A stretch of 64,000 nucleotides of DNA from Pseudomonas sp. MWU13-2105 (GTDB lineage: Bacteria; Pseudomonadota; Gammaproteobacteria; Pseudomonadales; Pseudomonadaceae). The position numbers were made by a program, and so were the translations under genes. This document shows, piece by piece, positions 43,168 through 52,553 of the stretch. The DNA lies in the NCBI RefSeq assembly GCF_023242315.1, contig NZ_JALLIY010000022.1, positions 1 through 64,000 on the forward strand. The letters are read 5' to 3'. The notes under the pieces were generated by a model. That model did no database searches. It worked only from the letters and a program-made list of their open reading frames with translations, and was not told the DNA's origin. Positions within the stretch are counted from its first letter, which is position 1; each line of letters opens with the position of its first letter.

Positions 43168-43959
43168 TCAATAGTTGAAGGTCTTGACCAGCAGCAGGTC
43201 GCCGATGGCACGCAGGGGCACGGTGAAGCTCTCGCGCTTTTCATCGACGGTGTTTTCGTTGAGCACCAGGTTGATCTGCGAGGTGATGACCTCGTTCTGG
43301 TTGGCGCGCTCGGTAAAGTTATAGCCGTCGCTGGCGCTGTAGTTGCCCCAGTAGTTCACATAAATCAGGTAGGTGCCGTGCAGCGGCGCGGTCATGGTGA
43401 ACATTTCCGGGCCGGGGCCGTCGACGCCGTCCGGGTCGAGGCCGCCGCCGTTGGTCAACGCCGGATGGGCGTAGAAGGCGTGCTGGCCGTCGGGGGTGAT
43501 GATGTGCAGGTCGAGTTCGGCCTTGGGGTCGTCCCAGCCGAGGACCACGCGGATACGCGCCGGGGTGATCTGCTTGTTGGCTTCGTAGAACTGCACGCGC
43601 TTGAGCGACTTGCCCGTGGAACTGCGCACTTCGACGCTGTTGGAGCCGGCGCCGAAGGCATAGGGCCGGACGAAGCGGCCGGCGTCGTCGGTGTAGAGAT
43701 TCAGCGGGTTGCCGTTGACCGACAGGATATGCGGCTCACGCGGCCCGGAGGGCGGATTGATCCGGCCTTCGATGGGCGTGCGGCTGCGCTGGATACCACG
43801 GTCGATGGGCGGCGTGGGGTAGGCCACCTGCGGCGCATCCTTGCGGTCGAGAAGACCAGCATAACGCCAGCCGCCGGTCGGTTCCCGAAGCTCGGCCGAG
43901 GGCTCGGCCCAGGCGGTCGTGGCCCAGAGGGCGATCAGGATGGGAAAAAACCGGCGCAT
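43168..43959 (-). CDS. yfaP: DUF2135 secreted protein, first gene of yfa operon
   Basis: A 263-residue exported protein (MRRFFPILIALWATTAWAEP) with the same DUF2135 layout as 33543-34361: IRVVLGWDDPKAELDLHIIT and FYAHPALTNGGGLDPDGVDG. The AAGGAGG site before the ATG at 43959 decides the start. It heads the operon yfaP-yfaA-yfaT-yfaS-yfaQ-yfaP, so DUF2135 genes flank it on both sides. Confidence 0.85.
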   Translation of the reverse strand: MRRFFPILIALWATTAWAEPSAELREPTGGWRYAGLLDRKDAPQVAYPTPPIDRGIQRSRTPIEGRINPPSGPREPHILSVNGNPLNLYTDDAGRFVRPYAFGAGSNSVEVRSSTGKSLKRVQFYEANKQITPARIRVVLGWDDPKAELDLHIITPDGQHAFYAHPALTNGGGLDPDGVDGPGPEMFTMTAPLHGTYLIYVNYWGNYSASDGYNFTERANQNEVITSQINLVLNENTVDEKRESFTVPLRAIGDLLLVKTFNY

Positions 43960-44262
43960 CAACAGCCTCCTTGCCATGCATCATAGAAACCCTGCGCAAG
44001 ATCCACAGCGCACTCCCGACACGGTATCGGTCAGAGAAGACCTGTCGATGACAGGTAGGGGAAGCGGCAGAGGTTAGCGATTCGAAGGTTGTTAGACAAT
44101 GGAGACAAAGCGGTATTTGTGAGGTGGCTCAGCAAATAAATCAGGTTCCTCGTGTGAACCCCGGAAAGCCTTGTAAAACAAGGCAAAAGGCCACTATCCA
44201 AACAGTGTTTTCCGATCGACTTGCAGTTTTCATATCGACGAGAAACAGATACACGATGCCCC

Positions 44263-44446
44263 TTACAAAACAACCGGAGTCGCCGGCCGAAGCTTGGCGA
44301 AATCACTCTCGGACAAACCGACCTTTGTCCGAACCTCGACAGCGGCGATCAATGTCGCCCTGGTGACCCGCGCCGCGTTAACTCGACTTCATATGCAGAA
44401 CCGAGACCGGCAAGTCCTTCTGGAATTGCTCCAGTTCATCATTCAT
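44263..44446 (-). pseudogene. Remnant of HTH antitoxin (HigA type)
   Basis: From the ATG at 44446 the frame reads MNDELEQFQKDLPVSVLHMK and stops after 22 codons. Shifting frame restores AARVTRATLIAAVEVRTKVG and LSESDFAKLRP, the beginning of an HTH, before a stop at 44263. Complete relatives continue with an HTH of the type LLGVSVRTLQEWEQG. So this antitoxin is both frameshifted and truncated. It overlaps the toxin remnant by eight bases, the usual toxin-first arrangement. Confidence 0.6.
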
Positions 44447-44578
44447 CGAAGAGTTCCTCCTTCAATTGCTTCAGGAACACGGCAGGTAGGTTGTCAAATT
44501 TTGACTTGAATACAGCAATGCCGTATCCACAAACAATCATGGGTATGTATCGCACTGTCACGATCACGACAGTGATCA
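44439..44578 (-). pseudogene. Remnant of RelE/HigB-type toxin
   Basis: The C-terminal text FKSKFDNLPAVFLKQLKEEL ends at 44439 and closely resembles the end of HigB/RelE toxins of the 'YxKSxxDNLP' type. The upstream part (MITVVIVTVRYIPMIVCGYG) no longer matches the toxin fold, so the N-terminal half is lost or frameshifted. With the neighbouring antitoxin remnant it is a dead toxin-antitoxin locus. The rest of the 43960-44700 gap shows no further gene. Confidence 0.55.
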
Positions 44579-44704
44579 TCCCGAGAGCGTGAAAACGATC
44601 CACTATTCTGTTCAGGACAAAGCGAGTGGTAGCCCCTCGCATTTGCCCCGAAACCCGCTGTCTGCTAGTGTCGCGCCCGTTCAACGCCTACCGAGATCGC
44701 CGCC

Positions 44705-44947
44705 ATGGCCCGCAAAAAAGCTTCCCTGGACTTCGAGCAATCCCTTGCCGACCTGCAAACCCTGGTCGAACGCCTGGAGAACGGCGAATTGTCGTTGGAA
44801 GACTCGCTGACCGCCTTTGAACAAGGCATCCGCCTGACCCGCGACTGCCAGGGTGCCCTGGCCCAGGCCGAGCAGAAGGTGCAGATCCTCCTCGAACGCG
44901 ACGGCGAACTGGCCGAAGAACCCTTCGACGCGGAACAAGCAGAATGA
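44705..44947 (+). CDS. xseB: Exodeoxyribonuclease VII small subunit
   Basis: An 80-residue protein with the XseB core SFEQSLADL-type start ([20 protein letters not shown]) and [16 protein letters not shown]. It joins XseA to form exonuclease VII, which degrades single-stranded DNA. The start overlaps nothing, and the stop overlaps ispA by four bases, so it leads the xseB-ispA operon with dxs downstream, as usual in gammaproteobacteria. Confidence 0.95.
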   Translation: MARKKASLDFEQSLADLQTLVERLENGELSLEDSLTAFEQGIRLTRDCQGALAQAEQKVQILLERDGELAEEPFDAEQAE

Positions 44948-45831
44948 TCAAAGCCTATCAGGCCAGCAGCCAGGCCCGGGTCAACGCCGCACTCGACACC
45001 CTGTTCAGCGCCCCCAGCGCCGAACTCGCCCGCCTCTATGAAGCCATGCGCTACAGCGTGATGAACGGCGGCAAGCGCGTGCGTCCACTGCTCGCCTACG
45101 CCGCCTGCGAAGCCCTCGGCGGCAAGCCGGAACAGGCCAACGGCGCGGCCTGCGCGGTGGAACTGATCCATGCCTACTCGCTGGTCCACGACGACCTGCC
45201 GGCCATGGACGACGACGACCTGCGTCGCGGCCAGCCGACCACCCACAAGGCGTTCGACGAAGCCTGTGCGATCCTCGCCGGTGACGGCCTGCAAAGCCTG
45301 GCCTTCAGCGCCCTGCTCGACCCGAATCTGAGCGAGCTGAACGCCGATATCCGCCTGAGCATGGTCACCACCCTGGCCCAGGCCGCAGGCCCGGCCGGCA
45401 TGGTCGGCGGCCAGGCCATCGACCTCGGTGCCGTGGGCCTCAAGCTCGACCAGAAGGCCCTGGAATACATGCACCGGCACAAGACCGGCGCGCTGATCGA
45501 AGCCAGCGTCAAGCTCGGCGCCCTGGCCAGCGGCCAGGCGCAAAAGGACGAACTGCGCTCGCTGCAGGCCTACGCCCAGGCCATCGGCCTGGCTTTCCAG
45601 GTGCAGGACGATATCCTCGACGTGGAAAGCGACACCGCCACCCTCGGCAAGCGCCAGGGTGCCGATATCGCCCGCGACAAACCGACCTACCCGGCCCTGC
45701 TCGGCCTGGACGCGGCCAAGGCCTACGCCCTGGAACTGCGCGACCAGGCGCTGCACGCCCTGCGACCGTTTGACGCGTGTGCCGAACCGTTGCGCGACCT
45801 AGCCCGTTATATCGTCGAACGGCGCAGCTGA
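44944..45831 (+). CDS. ispA: Farnesyl diphosphate synthase
   Basis: A 295-residue (E)-prenyl transferase that builds farnesyl diphosphate from isopentenyl and dimethylallyl diphosphates. The first aspartate-rich motif is [12 protein letters not shown] (Asp83, Asp84, Asp88-91), the second DDILD near residue 222, and GGKRVRPLL binds the substrate. It overlaps xseB (ATGA) and feeds on the product of the dxs pathway encoded next. Confidence 0.96.
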   Translation: MIKAYQASSQARVNAALDTLFSAPSAELARLYEAMRYSVMNGGKRVRPLLAYAACEALGGKPEQANGAACAVELIHAYSLVHDDLPAMDDDDLRRGQPTTHKAFDEACAILAGDGLQSLAFSALLDPNLSELNADIRLSMVTTLAQAAGPAGMVGGQAIDLGAVGLKLDQKALEYMHRHKTGALIEASVKLGALASGQAQKDELRSLQAYAQAIGLAFQVQDDILDVESDTATLGKRQGADIARDKPTYPALLGLDAAKAYALELRDQALHALRPFDACAEPLRDLARYIVERRS

Positions 45832-45943
45832 GCCAAACGCCGCGCCCAAGGCCGCATATCGGCCAACTTCGACGCTCCGCGTGGGCAGCGTGCGATGCAT
45901 CAGGTAAACTGCCGCCTCTTCTATACCTATAACGATTCGCCTG

Positions 45944-47842
45944 ATGCCCACGACGTTCCATGAGATTCCCCGCAAGCGCCCGACCACGCCCCTGCTGGAC
46001 CGTGCCGACACGCCGGCCGGCCTGCGCCGGTTAGGTGAAGCCGAGCTGGAAACCCTGGCCGATGAACTGCGCCAGGAGTTGCTCTATTCGGTCGGCCAGA
46101 CCGGCGGGCACTTCGGTGCCGGCCTTGGCGTGATCGAACTGACCATCGCGTTGCACTATGTCTTCGACACCCCGGACGACCGGCTGGTGTGGGACGTGGG
46201 CCATCAGGCGTATCCGCACAAGATCCTCACCGGTCGTCGCGAGCGCATGCACACCCTGCGTCAGAAAGGTGGCCTGGCGGCTTTCCCGCGCCGTTCGGAG
46301 AGCGAATACGACACCTTTGGCGTCGGTCACTCGAGCACCTCCATCAGCGCCGCCCTGGGCATGGCCATCGCCGCCCGCCTGCAGAACAGCGATCGCAAGG
46401 CGATTGCCGTTATCGGTGACGGCGCGCTGACCGCCGGCATGGCCTTCGAGGCGCTGAACCACGCGCCGGAAGTCGACGCCAACATGCTGGTGATCCTCAA
46501 CGACAACGACATGTCGATTTCGCGCAATGTCGGCGGCCTGTCCAACTACCTGGCGAAGATTCTCTCCAGCCGCACCTACGCGAGCATGCGCGAAGGCAGC
46601 AAGAAAGTGCTGTCGCGCCTGCCCGGGGCCTGGGAAATCGCCCGGCGTACCGAAGAATACGCCAAGGGCATGCTGGTCCCCGGCACCCTGTTCGAAGAGC
46701 TGGGCTGGAACTATATCGGCCCGATCGACGGTCATGACCTGCCGACCCTGATCGCCACCCTGCGCAATATGCGCGACCTCAAGGGCCCGCAGTTCCTGCA
46801 TGTGGTGACCAAGAAGGGCAAGGGCTTCGCCCCGGCGGAAGTCGACCCGATCGGCTACCACGCGATCACCAAGCTCGAACCCCTGGACGCCCCGGCCGCC
46901 GCGCCGAAGAAGGCCAGTGGACCGAAATACTCCGGTGTGTTCGGCGAATGGCTGTGCGACATGGCCGCCGCCGATTCGCGCCTGGTGGGCATTACTCCGG
47001 CGATGAAGGAAGGCTCGGACCTGGTGGCCTTCAGCGAGCGTTTCCCGCTGCGCTACTTCGACGTCGCGATTGCCGAACAACACGCGGTGACCTTCGCCGC
47101 CGGCATGGCCTGCGAAGGCGCCAAGCCGGTGGTGGCGATCTACTCGACCTTCCTGCAACGCGGTTATGACCAGTTGGTGCATGACGTCGCGGTGCAGAAC
47201 CTCGACGTACTGTTCGCCATCGACCGCGCCGGCCTGGTGGGCGAAGACGGCCCGACCCATGCCGGCAGTTTTGACCTGTCGTACCTGCGTTGCATCCCCG
47301 GCATGCTGGTGATGACCCCGAGCGACGAGAACGAACTGCGCAAGATGCTGACCACCGGGCATTTGTACAACGGTCCGGCGGCGGTGCGTTATCCACGCGG
47401 TACCGGGCCGAATGCGACCATCGAGAAGAATCTGGAACCGATCGAGATCGGCAAGGGCGTGGTTCGCCGCCGGGGCAGCAAGGTCGCCCTGCTGGTGTTT
47501 GGCGTGCAGTTGAGCGAGGCATTGATCGTCGCCGAGAAGCTTGATGCGAGCGTGGTCGACATGCGTTTCGTCAAACCGCTGGATGAAGCCCTGGTACGCG
47601 AGATTGCCGGCAGCCATGAGCTGCTGGTGACCATCGAGGAAAACGCCATCATGGGCGGCGCCGGGGCGGCGGTCAGCGAGTTCCTGGCGCGTGACAACCT
47701 GCTCAAGCCGATCCTGCACCTGGGTCTGCCGGATGTGTACGTCGAACACGCGAAGCCGGCGCAGATGCTGGCGGAGTGCGGGTTGGATGTGGCGGGGATC
47801 GAAGCGTCGGTGACCGGGCGGATGAAGCTGCTGGGATTGTAA
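45944..47842 (+). CDS. dxs: 1-deoxy-D-xylulose-5-phosphate synthase
   Basis: A 632-residue thiamine-diphosphate enzyme that condenses pyruvate and glyceraldehyde 3-phosphate, the first step of the MEP isoprenoid pathway. Family hallmarks are [19 protein letters not shown], the ThDP-binding [17 protein letters not shown] and [13 protein letters not shown], and the transketolase-type [12 protein letters not shown]. It follows ispA by 110 bases that include TATA-like hexamers, so it may also have its own promoter. Confidence 0.97.
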   Translation: MPTTFHEIPRKRPTTPLLDRADTPAGLRRLGEAELETLADELRQELLYSVGQTGGHFGAGLGVIELTIALHYVFDTPDDRLVWDVGHQAYPHKILTGRRERMHTLRQKGGLAAFPRRSESEYDTFGVGHSSTSISAALGMAIAARLQNSDRKAIAVIGDGALTAGMAFEALNHAPEVDANMLVILNDNDMSISRNVGGLSNYLAKILSSRTYASMREGSKKVLSRLPGAWEIARRTEEYAKGMLVPGTLFEELGWNYIGPIDGHDLPTLIATLRNMRDLKGPQFLHVVTKKGKGFAPAEVDPIGYHAITKLEPLDAPAAAPKKASGPKYSGVFGEWLCDMAAADSRLVGITPAMKEGSDLVAFSERFPLRYFDVAIAEQHAVTFAAGMACEGAKPVVAIYSTFLQRGYDQLVHDVAVQNLDVLFAIDRAGLVGEDGPTHAGSFDLSYLRCIPGMLVMTPSDENELRKMLTTGHLYNGPAAVRYPRGTGPNATIEKNLEPIEIGKGVVRRRGSKVALLVFGVQLSEALIVAEKLDASVVDMRFVKPLDEALVREIAGSHELLVTIEENAIMGGAGAAVSEFLARDNLLKPILHLGLPDVYVEHAKPAQMLAECGLDVAGIEASVTGRMKLLGL

Positions 47843-47873
47843 GCCCCTTGCGCCCTCCTGGAGCGCAGCGACT

Positions 47874-48013
47874 TGTGGCGAGCGGGCTTGCCCGCGCTGG
47901 GGCGCGAAGCGCCCCTAAAATCGGCAGCCTCATTGTGTCAAATGGAAGGTAATCACAGGTTTTACGACTGCTGCACAGCCGAGCGCGGCGCTCCGACAAG
48001 CCCGCTCGCCACA
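47874..48013. repeat. REPIN between dxs and the convergent operon
   Basis: TTGTGGCGAGCGGGCTTGCC faces ACAAGCCCGCTCGCCACAAA. It fills the space between convergent genes. Confidence 0.85.
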
Positions 48014-48078
48014 AAACCCAGTACAGCTCAGGATCGTCTTTGACCTAGCACCCTTCCAAGCCAAAGGGATAGTGTCGA

Positions 48079-48498
48079 TCAGCCCAGCTGTCGCGGAATG
48101 CGGTACAGGTAGAACAGCACCACCGTGGACAGCACCAGCAGCATCAATGGCACCGCCTCCAACCCGACGAACACCGCCAGGGTGCCGATCCAGGTCGGTA
48201 ACGCCGCCACCACCAGGGCCTTGCGCCGCACATTTGCCAGCTCGATCCAGGCCGCCGGTTCTTCCGGACTGTCCAGCGCCGCCTGGGTCGCGATCAGCGA
48301 GCGCTTGTAAGCCCCGAAAAAGCGCAGGCTGACAAACATCGAAGCCACCCCGGCAATGAAAAACGGCATCGCCAGCACCGGCAACAACGGCTCGGTCTGG
48401 CCGAAAAACCAGTTGGCGACAAACAGCGGCAATACACTCAGCACCAACTGCTTCCACCAGCCCAGCGACAGCCGACGCTTCACCTGGCCGCGGGTCAC
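48079..48498 (-). CDS. Small conserved membrane protein
   Basis: A 139-residue protein with four predicted membrane helices (for example [19 protein letters not shown] and [20 protein letters not shown]). The GTG start at 48498 overlaps the ribA stop (GTGA), so it is coupled to ribA. I recall a hypothetical gene at this place in other pseudomonads. No function can be assigned. Confidence 0.72.
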   Translation of the reverse strand: MTRGQVKRRLSLGWWKQLVLSVLPLFVANWFFGQTEPLLPVLAMPFFIAGVASMFVSLRFFGAYKRSLIATQAALDSPEEPAAWIELANVRRKALVVAALPTWIGTLAVFVGLEAVPLMLLVLSTVVLFYLYRIPRQLG

Positions 48499-49112
48499 GC
48501 CGGGTCCGCCTCGCTCTGGTGCTCGTTGCCCATCATATGGCCGAGCTTGCCAGCCTTGGTCGCCAGATAGAGTTTGTTGTGCGGGTTCTGTCCGGTTTGC
48601 AGCGGCACGCGCTCGGCCACGGTGATGCCCATCTCGGTCAAGGCCTTGACCTTGCGCGGGTTGTTGGTCATCAGGCGCAGCGACTTGATGCCCAGGTGTT
48701 CGAGCATCGGCCGGCAGATGGAATAGTCACGCTGGTCGGCGGCAAAGCCCAGGCGCTCGTTGGCCTCGACCGTGTCGGCACCGCCATCCTGCAATTCATA
48801 GGCGCGGATCTTGTTCATCAGGCCAATGCCGCGCCCTTCCTGGCGCAAGTACAGCAAGACGCCGCGACCTTCGAGGGCAATCGCCCGCAGGGCCGCCTCC
48901 AGCTGCGAGCCGCAGTCGCAGCGCTGGCTGAACAAGGCATCGCCGGTCAGGCATTCGGAATGCACACGGCCAAGAACCGGTGCGCCATCCGCCACATCCC
49001 CCAGGGTCAGCACGACGTGTTCACGGCCGGTGGCTTCTTCGAGAAAGCCATTCATGGTGAAGGTCGCAAAAGGGGTTGGCAGTTTGGAAGCGGCGACGAA
49101 AACGACGGGCAC
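48495..49112 (-). CDS. ribA: GTP cyclohydrolase II
   Basis: A 205-residue enzyme that opens GTP to 2,5-diamino-6-ribosylamino-pyrimidinone phosphate, the first committed step of riboflavin synthesis. Zinc ligands Cys54, Cys65 and Cys67 are in [15 protein letters not shown], and the catalytic [12 protein letters not shown] is intact. The start is the GTG at 49112, with CAGGAG six bases upstream, which gives the usual [15 protein letters not shown]. It supplies the cyclohydrolase activity that the RibB-type protein at 52554 appears to lack. Confidence 0.95.
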   Translation of the reverse strand: MPVVFVAASKLPTPFATFTMNGFLEEATGREHVVLTLGDVADGAPVLGRVHSECLTGDALFSQRCDCGSQLEAALRAIALEGRGVLLYLRQEGRGIGLMNKIRAYELQDGGADTVEANERLGFAADQRDYSICRPMLEHLGIKSLRLMTNNPRKVKALTEMGITVAERVPLQTGQNPHNKLYLATKAGKLGHMMGNEHQSEADPA

Positions 49113-49211
49113 CGTGTGCTCCTGATCAGTATGAGGACTGGAAATTCGCAGAGGTCGCATTGTAACAGTAGGTTCCTACAGACGCTTAGGCTGAATTATC
49201 CATGATAACTA

Positions 49212-49994
49212 TCAATAGGTTTGATTCGTCGGCACCGGCAGCGGCATGGCGTCAAACGGATAAGGCTGTTTCCAGTGTTTGAAAATGGCCCGGAGCTCAC
49301 CACTTTTGACCAGTTCCTCCATGCGCTGGTCGTACAGGGCCATCAGTGAACGCCCCCGCGCATTGTTGGCGAACCCCAGGTACAGCGGCAGGTCGAGCAA
49401 ATGGCTGCGCTGGAACATTTCCGGGTGCGCGGCATGACCTTGCACCTCACTCACCTCGGACAACGCATCGATGTAGTAATCAGCGCGACCATGGGCCAGC
49501 ATCGACAACACGCCGTCGCGCCGCGCGATTTCGTTGTAGTGGCGGATATTGGGCAGGTAATCCTGGTATTTGTAGCCGCGCATCCAGGCCAGGCGATAGA
49601 TACCCAGGGTTTCCAGGGTCGGCTGCGGATTGCTGGCCAGCCCCAGGGCATAGAGATGATCGACATCGAAATGCCAGCGCGGATACAGCGCACCCGCCAC
49701 CTCATTGCGATAAGCCGCCACCCAGGCGTCCGCTTCCCCGCGCTGCACCAGCCCGATCGCCCGGACGTAGGGCTCGGTGCTGATCAGCACCTTGACGCCC
49801 TTGGGCTCGAAGATCTCGCGCATGACATCCCAGGCCATGCCGCGACCGTCGGCGCCGGTGTAGTCGACCCATTCCTCGCTGGCGAGGTGGATCAGCCCAG
49901 GCGCGGAAGTTTCTTCGCGCGCCTGAACGACATTGCCTACAACGCCACCCGCCCACAGACAGAGCAGCACGACCCACAACCTACAGCCAGACAT
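49212..49994 (-). CDS. Periplasmic solute-binding protein (SBP_bac_3 type)
   Basis: A 260-residue exported protein (LWVVLLCLWAGGVVGNVVQA) with the type II binding fold of amino-acid receptors: GMAWDVMREIFEPKGVKVLI and VQRGEADAWVAAYRNE in the first lobe, ARRDGVLSMLAHGRADYYID in the second. No ABC permease genes are near, so it may work with a distant transporter or as a sensor. The ATG at 49994 follows GAGGA; the longer frame overlaps pgpA. It lies 11 bases after pgpA and is probably cotranscribed. Confidence 0.78.
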   Translation of the reverse strand: MSGCRLWVVLLCLWAGGVVGNVVQAREETSAPGLIHLASEEWVDYTGADGRGMAWDVMREIFEPKGVKVLISTEPYVRAIGLVQRGEADAWVAAYRNEVAGALYPRWHFDVDHLYALGLASNPQPTLETLGIYRLAWMRGYKYQDYLPNIRHYNEIARRDGVLSMLAHGRADYYIDALSEVSEVQGHAAHPEMFQRSHLLDLPLYLGFANNARGRSLMALYDQRMEELVKSGELRAIFKHWKQPYPFDAMPLPVPTNQTY

Positions 49995-50004
49995 GCCTGA
50001 GTCC

Positions 50005-50508
50005 TCAGGTAAAGAGGTGCACCAGCCCTTGCATGGCCAGCCAGGCGAACACCCCGGCGAGCACGTCGTCGAGCATGATGCCGACGCCGCCGTGGACATG
50101 CCGGTCGATCCAGCGGATCGGCCAGGGCTTGAGGATGTCGAAAAAGCGGAACAACGCAAAACCCGCCAGCAACCAGTACCAACCGTCCGGCACCAGCCAG
50201 AGGGTGATCCACATCCCGACCATCTCGTCCCAGACGATGCCCTCGTGGTCGTGTACCCGCAGATCGTTGGCGACCTTGCCGCACAGCCAGAAGCCGAACA
50301 GCATGGTGACGCCAAGCATCAGCCAGTAACCCCAGTCGGGCAACATCTGCCATAACGGTATAAAGGGTAGCGCAACCAGCGAACCCCAGGTGCCCGGAGC
50401 CTTGGGCAAGGTCCCGGAACCGAAGCCGAAGGCCAGGAAATGCCAGGGATTGCGCCAGACCGACGGCGGCACGAACTCGGCCGGGACCTGCTTGGGATGA
50501 TCTGTCAC
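50005..50508 (-). CDS. pgpA: Phosphatidylglycerophosphatase A
   Basis: A 167-residue membrane enzyme that dephosphorylates phosphatidylglycerophosphate. Family stretches are FGSGTLPKAPGTWGSLVALP, VHDHEGIVWDEMVGMW and RFFDILKPWPIRWID. The GTG at 50508 overlaps the thiL stop (GTGA) and has GGAG before it, which fixes the start. The order nusB-thiL-pgpA is standard. Confidence 0.95.
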   Translation of the reverse strand: MTDHPKQVPAEFVPPSVWRNPWHFLAFGFGSGTLPKAPGTWGSLVALPFIPLWQMLPDWGYWLMLGVTMLFGFWLCGKVANDLRVHDHEGIVWDEMVGMWITLWLVPDGWYWLLAGFALFRFFDILKPWPIRWIDRHVHGGVGIMLDDVLAGVFAWLAMQGLVHLFT

Positions 50509-51470
50509 GGTGTCTCCGGAAAATGTTGGTAACCCCGGCGCGCCGGCGTGATGTCGCGGCCGGAGCTGTCCAGCAGGACCACGCCCTGCCCGCCCAGTAC
50601 CTGGCCGATCACCCGTACCGCTGGGTACGCGGCCAGTAACCCGGGCCACTCGTCGGCTGGCAGGGTAAAGGCCAGTACGTAGTCATCGCCACCACTGAGG
50701 GCCGCCTCCTGGGCGCCGTCCTGACCGAGAAAGGCCTGCAACGCCGACGACAACGGCAGCGCGTCGCGCTCCACCTGCAATCTGACGGAGGATGCCGCCG
50801 CGATATGCCCGCAATCTGCCAATAGTCCGTCGGAAATATCCAGCGCCGAGGTCGCCTTGTTGCGCAAGTACTGCCCCAGTGCCAATTGCGGCTTGGGCGA
50901 CCAGTAGTGCTCCAGCAGCGGCTCGGCAATCGCCGGCGCCGCCGTACGCTGCCCCAGCACCAGCGGCAAGGCGCCCGCGGCATTGCCCAGCTCGCCGCCG
51001 ACACACAGCAGGTCGCCGATTTGCGCGCCGCCGCGGGTCAGCGCCTGGCCCGTGGGCACCCGGCCGAACACCGTCAGCGTCAGGCACAACGGCCCACGAG
51101 TGGTGTCGCCGCCCACCAGGCGCAAGTCGCAATGTTGCGCCATCAGGTTCAAGCCACGGGCAAAGGCCTGCAACCAGTTGGCGTCGTTGTGCGGCAGGGT
51201 CAGGGCGAGGGTAAAGGCCAGGGGCATCGCGCCCATGGCGGCCAGGTCGCTGGCGGCAACAGCCAGCGTGCGCTGGCCGAGCAGAAAAGGGTCGCAGGGG
51301 TCGACGAAGTGCACACCGGCCACCAGGGTGTCGGTGGAAATCGCCAGTTGTTCCCCTGCGGGGACGCTCAGCAGCGCGCAGTCATCGCCGATGCCCAGGG
51401 CAACACCCTCGCCGCCCTGCGCACAGGGCGCGGCGGCGAAGAAGTTGCGGATCAGCTCGAACTCGCCCAT
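50505..51470 (-). CDS. thiL: Thiamine-monophosphate kinase
   Basis: A 321-residue ATP-dependent kinase making thiamine diphosphate, the cofactor of Dxs upstream. Conserved parts are ALGIGDDCALL, AISTDTLVAGVHF, AASDLAAMGAMPLAFTLAL and SALDISDGLLADCGH. It follows nusB by 18 bases and overlaps pgpA. Confidence 0.95.
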   Translation of the reverse strand: MGEFELIRNFFAAAPCAQGGEGVALGIGDDCALLSVPAGEQLAISTDTLVAGVHFVDPCDPFLLGQRTLAVAASDLAAMGAMPLAFTLALTLPHNDANWLQAFARGLNLMAQHCDLRLVGGDTTRGPLCLTLTVFGRVPTGQALTRGGAQIGDLLCVGGELGNAAGALPLVLGQRTAAPAIAEPLLEHYWSPKPQLALGQYLRNKATSALDISDGLLADCGHIAAASSVRLQVERDALPLSSALQAFLGQDGAQEAALSGGDDYVLAFTLPADEWPGLLAAYPAVRVIGQVLGGQGVVLLDSSGRDITPARRGYQHFPETP

Positions 51471-51488
51471 GCACAGGTCAAGCGCGGA

Positions 51489-51989
51489 TCAGCGCTTGAA
51501 CGCCTTCACTTCAGCTTCACGCAGGCGCGGTGCCAGCTTGTCGAGCACACCGTTGACGAACTTGTGACCGTCGGTGGAACCGTAGACCTTGGCCAGTTCG
51601 ATGCCTTCGTTGATCACCACGCGGTACGGCACGTCGACGCGCTTGAGCAGTTCCCAGGTGGACAGGCGCAATACCGCCAGTTCAACCGGGTCCAGCTCTT
51701 CGATCTCGATGTCCAGGCACGGCTTGAGCACGGTGTCGATTTCGCTCTTGAACTGTGGCACGCCGTGGAGGATTTCACGGAAGTAGGCGCCGTCGACATC
51801 GCTGAAATCGTTGTCGACCCGGAACTGCGCCTCGATCTCGTTCAGCGACTGCTTGGCCATGTGCCACTGGTACAGGGCCTGGGTCGCGAGCTGACGGGCT
51901 TCGCGACGCTTGACGCTCTTGGAGGGCTTGCCAGCGCCTTCAGGCTTCGGCTCGCGCGGGTTGAAACGATCGCTTTCGTCGCTAATCAC
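51489..51989 (-). CDS. nusB: Transcription antitermination factor NusB
   Basis: A 166-residue NusB, which with NusE/S10 forms the antitermination complex on rRNA operons. The helical core [20 protein letters not shown] and [20 protein letters not shown] are typical. The GTG at 51989 overlaps the ribH stop (GTGA), so it is coupled to the riboflavin genes. Confidence 0.95.
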   Translation of the reverse strand: MISDESDRFNPREPKPEGAGKPSKSVKRREARQLATQALYQWHMAKQSLNEIEAQFRVDNDFSDVDGAYFREILHGVPQFKSEIDTVLKPCLDIEIEELDPVELAVLRLSTWELLKRVDVPYRVVINEGIELAKVYGSTDGHKFVNGVLDKLAPRLREAEVKAFKR

Positions 51990-52462
51990 ACAGCCTCCAA
52001 TTGCGCCAGCAAGCTGACCATTTCCAGGGCGGAAAGGGCGGCTTCGGCGCCTTTGTTGCCGGCCTTGGTGCCGGAACGTTCGATGGCTTGTTCAATGGAG
52101 TCGACGGTCAGCACGCCGAAGGCCACTGGCACGCCGAATTCCATGGAGACCTGGGCCAGGCCTTTGGTGCATTCGCCGGCCACGTATTCGAAGTGCGGCG
52201 TACCGCCACGAATGACCGCGCCGAGGGCGATGATCGCCGAGAAGTCGCCTTTCTGCGCGACTTTCTGCGCGACCAGCGGGATTTCGAAGGCGCCAGGTGC
52301 GCGGATGAGGGTGATGTCGCTTTCGCTGACACCGTGGCGAACCAGGGCGTCAACTGCGCCGCTCACCAGGCTTTCGACAACGAAGCTGTTGAAGCGGCCG
52401 ACCACCAGGGCGTAACGGCCTTTGGGGGCGATGAAGGTACCTTCGATGGTCTTCAGGGTCAT
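51986..52462 (-). CDS. ribH: 6,7-dimethyl-8-ribityllumazine synthase
   Basis: A 158-residue lumazine synthase that joins the RibA-RibD product with the 3,4-dihydroxy-2-butanone phosphate from RibB. Motifs: [29 protein letters not shown] and [16 protein letters not shown], where the last histidine is catalytic. It lies between ribB and nusB in one operon. Confidence 0.96.
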   Translation of the reverse strand: MTLKTIEGTFIAPKGRYALVVGRFNSFVVESLVSGAVDALVRHGVSESDITLIRAPGAFEIPLVAQKVAQKGDFSAIIALGAVIRGGTPHFEYVAGECTKGLAQVSMEFGVPVAFGVLTVDSIEQAIERSGTKAGNKGAEAALSALEMVSLLAQLEAV

Positions 52463-52553
52463 TCGACAATTCTCTTAAAGAGCCGGGGCGCGCCTAGTAC
52501 GCGCCCCTCAGGGATATTTGAACCGCGAATCAAGGGCCGCGAGCAGCCAGTCT

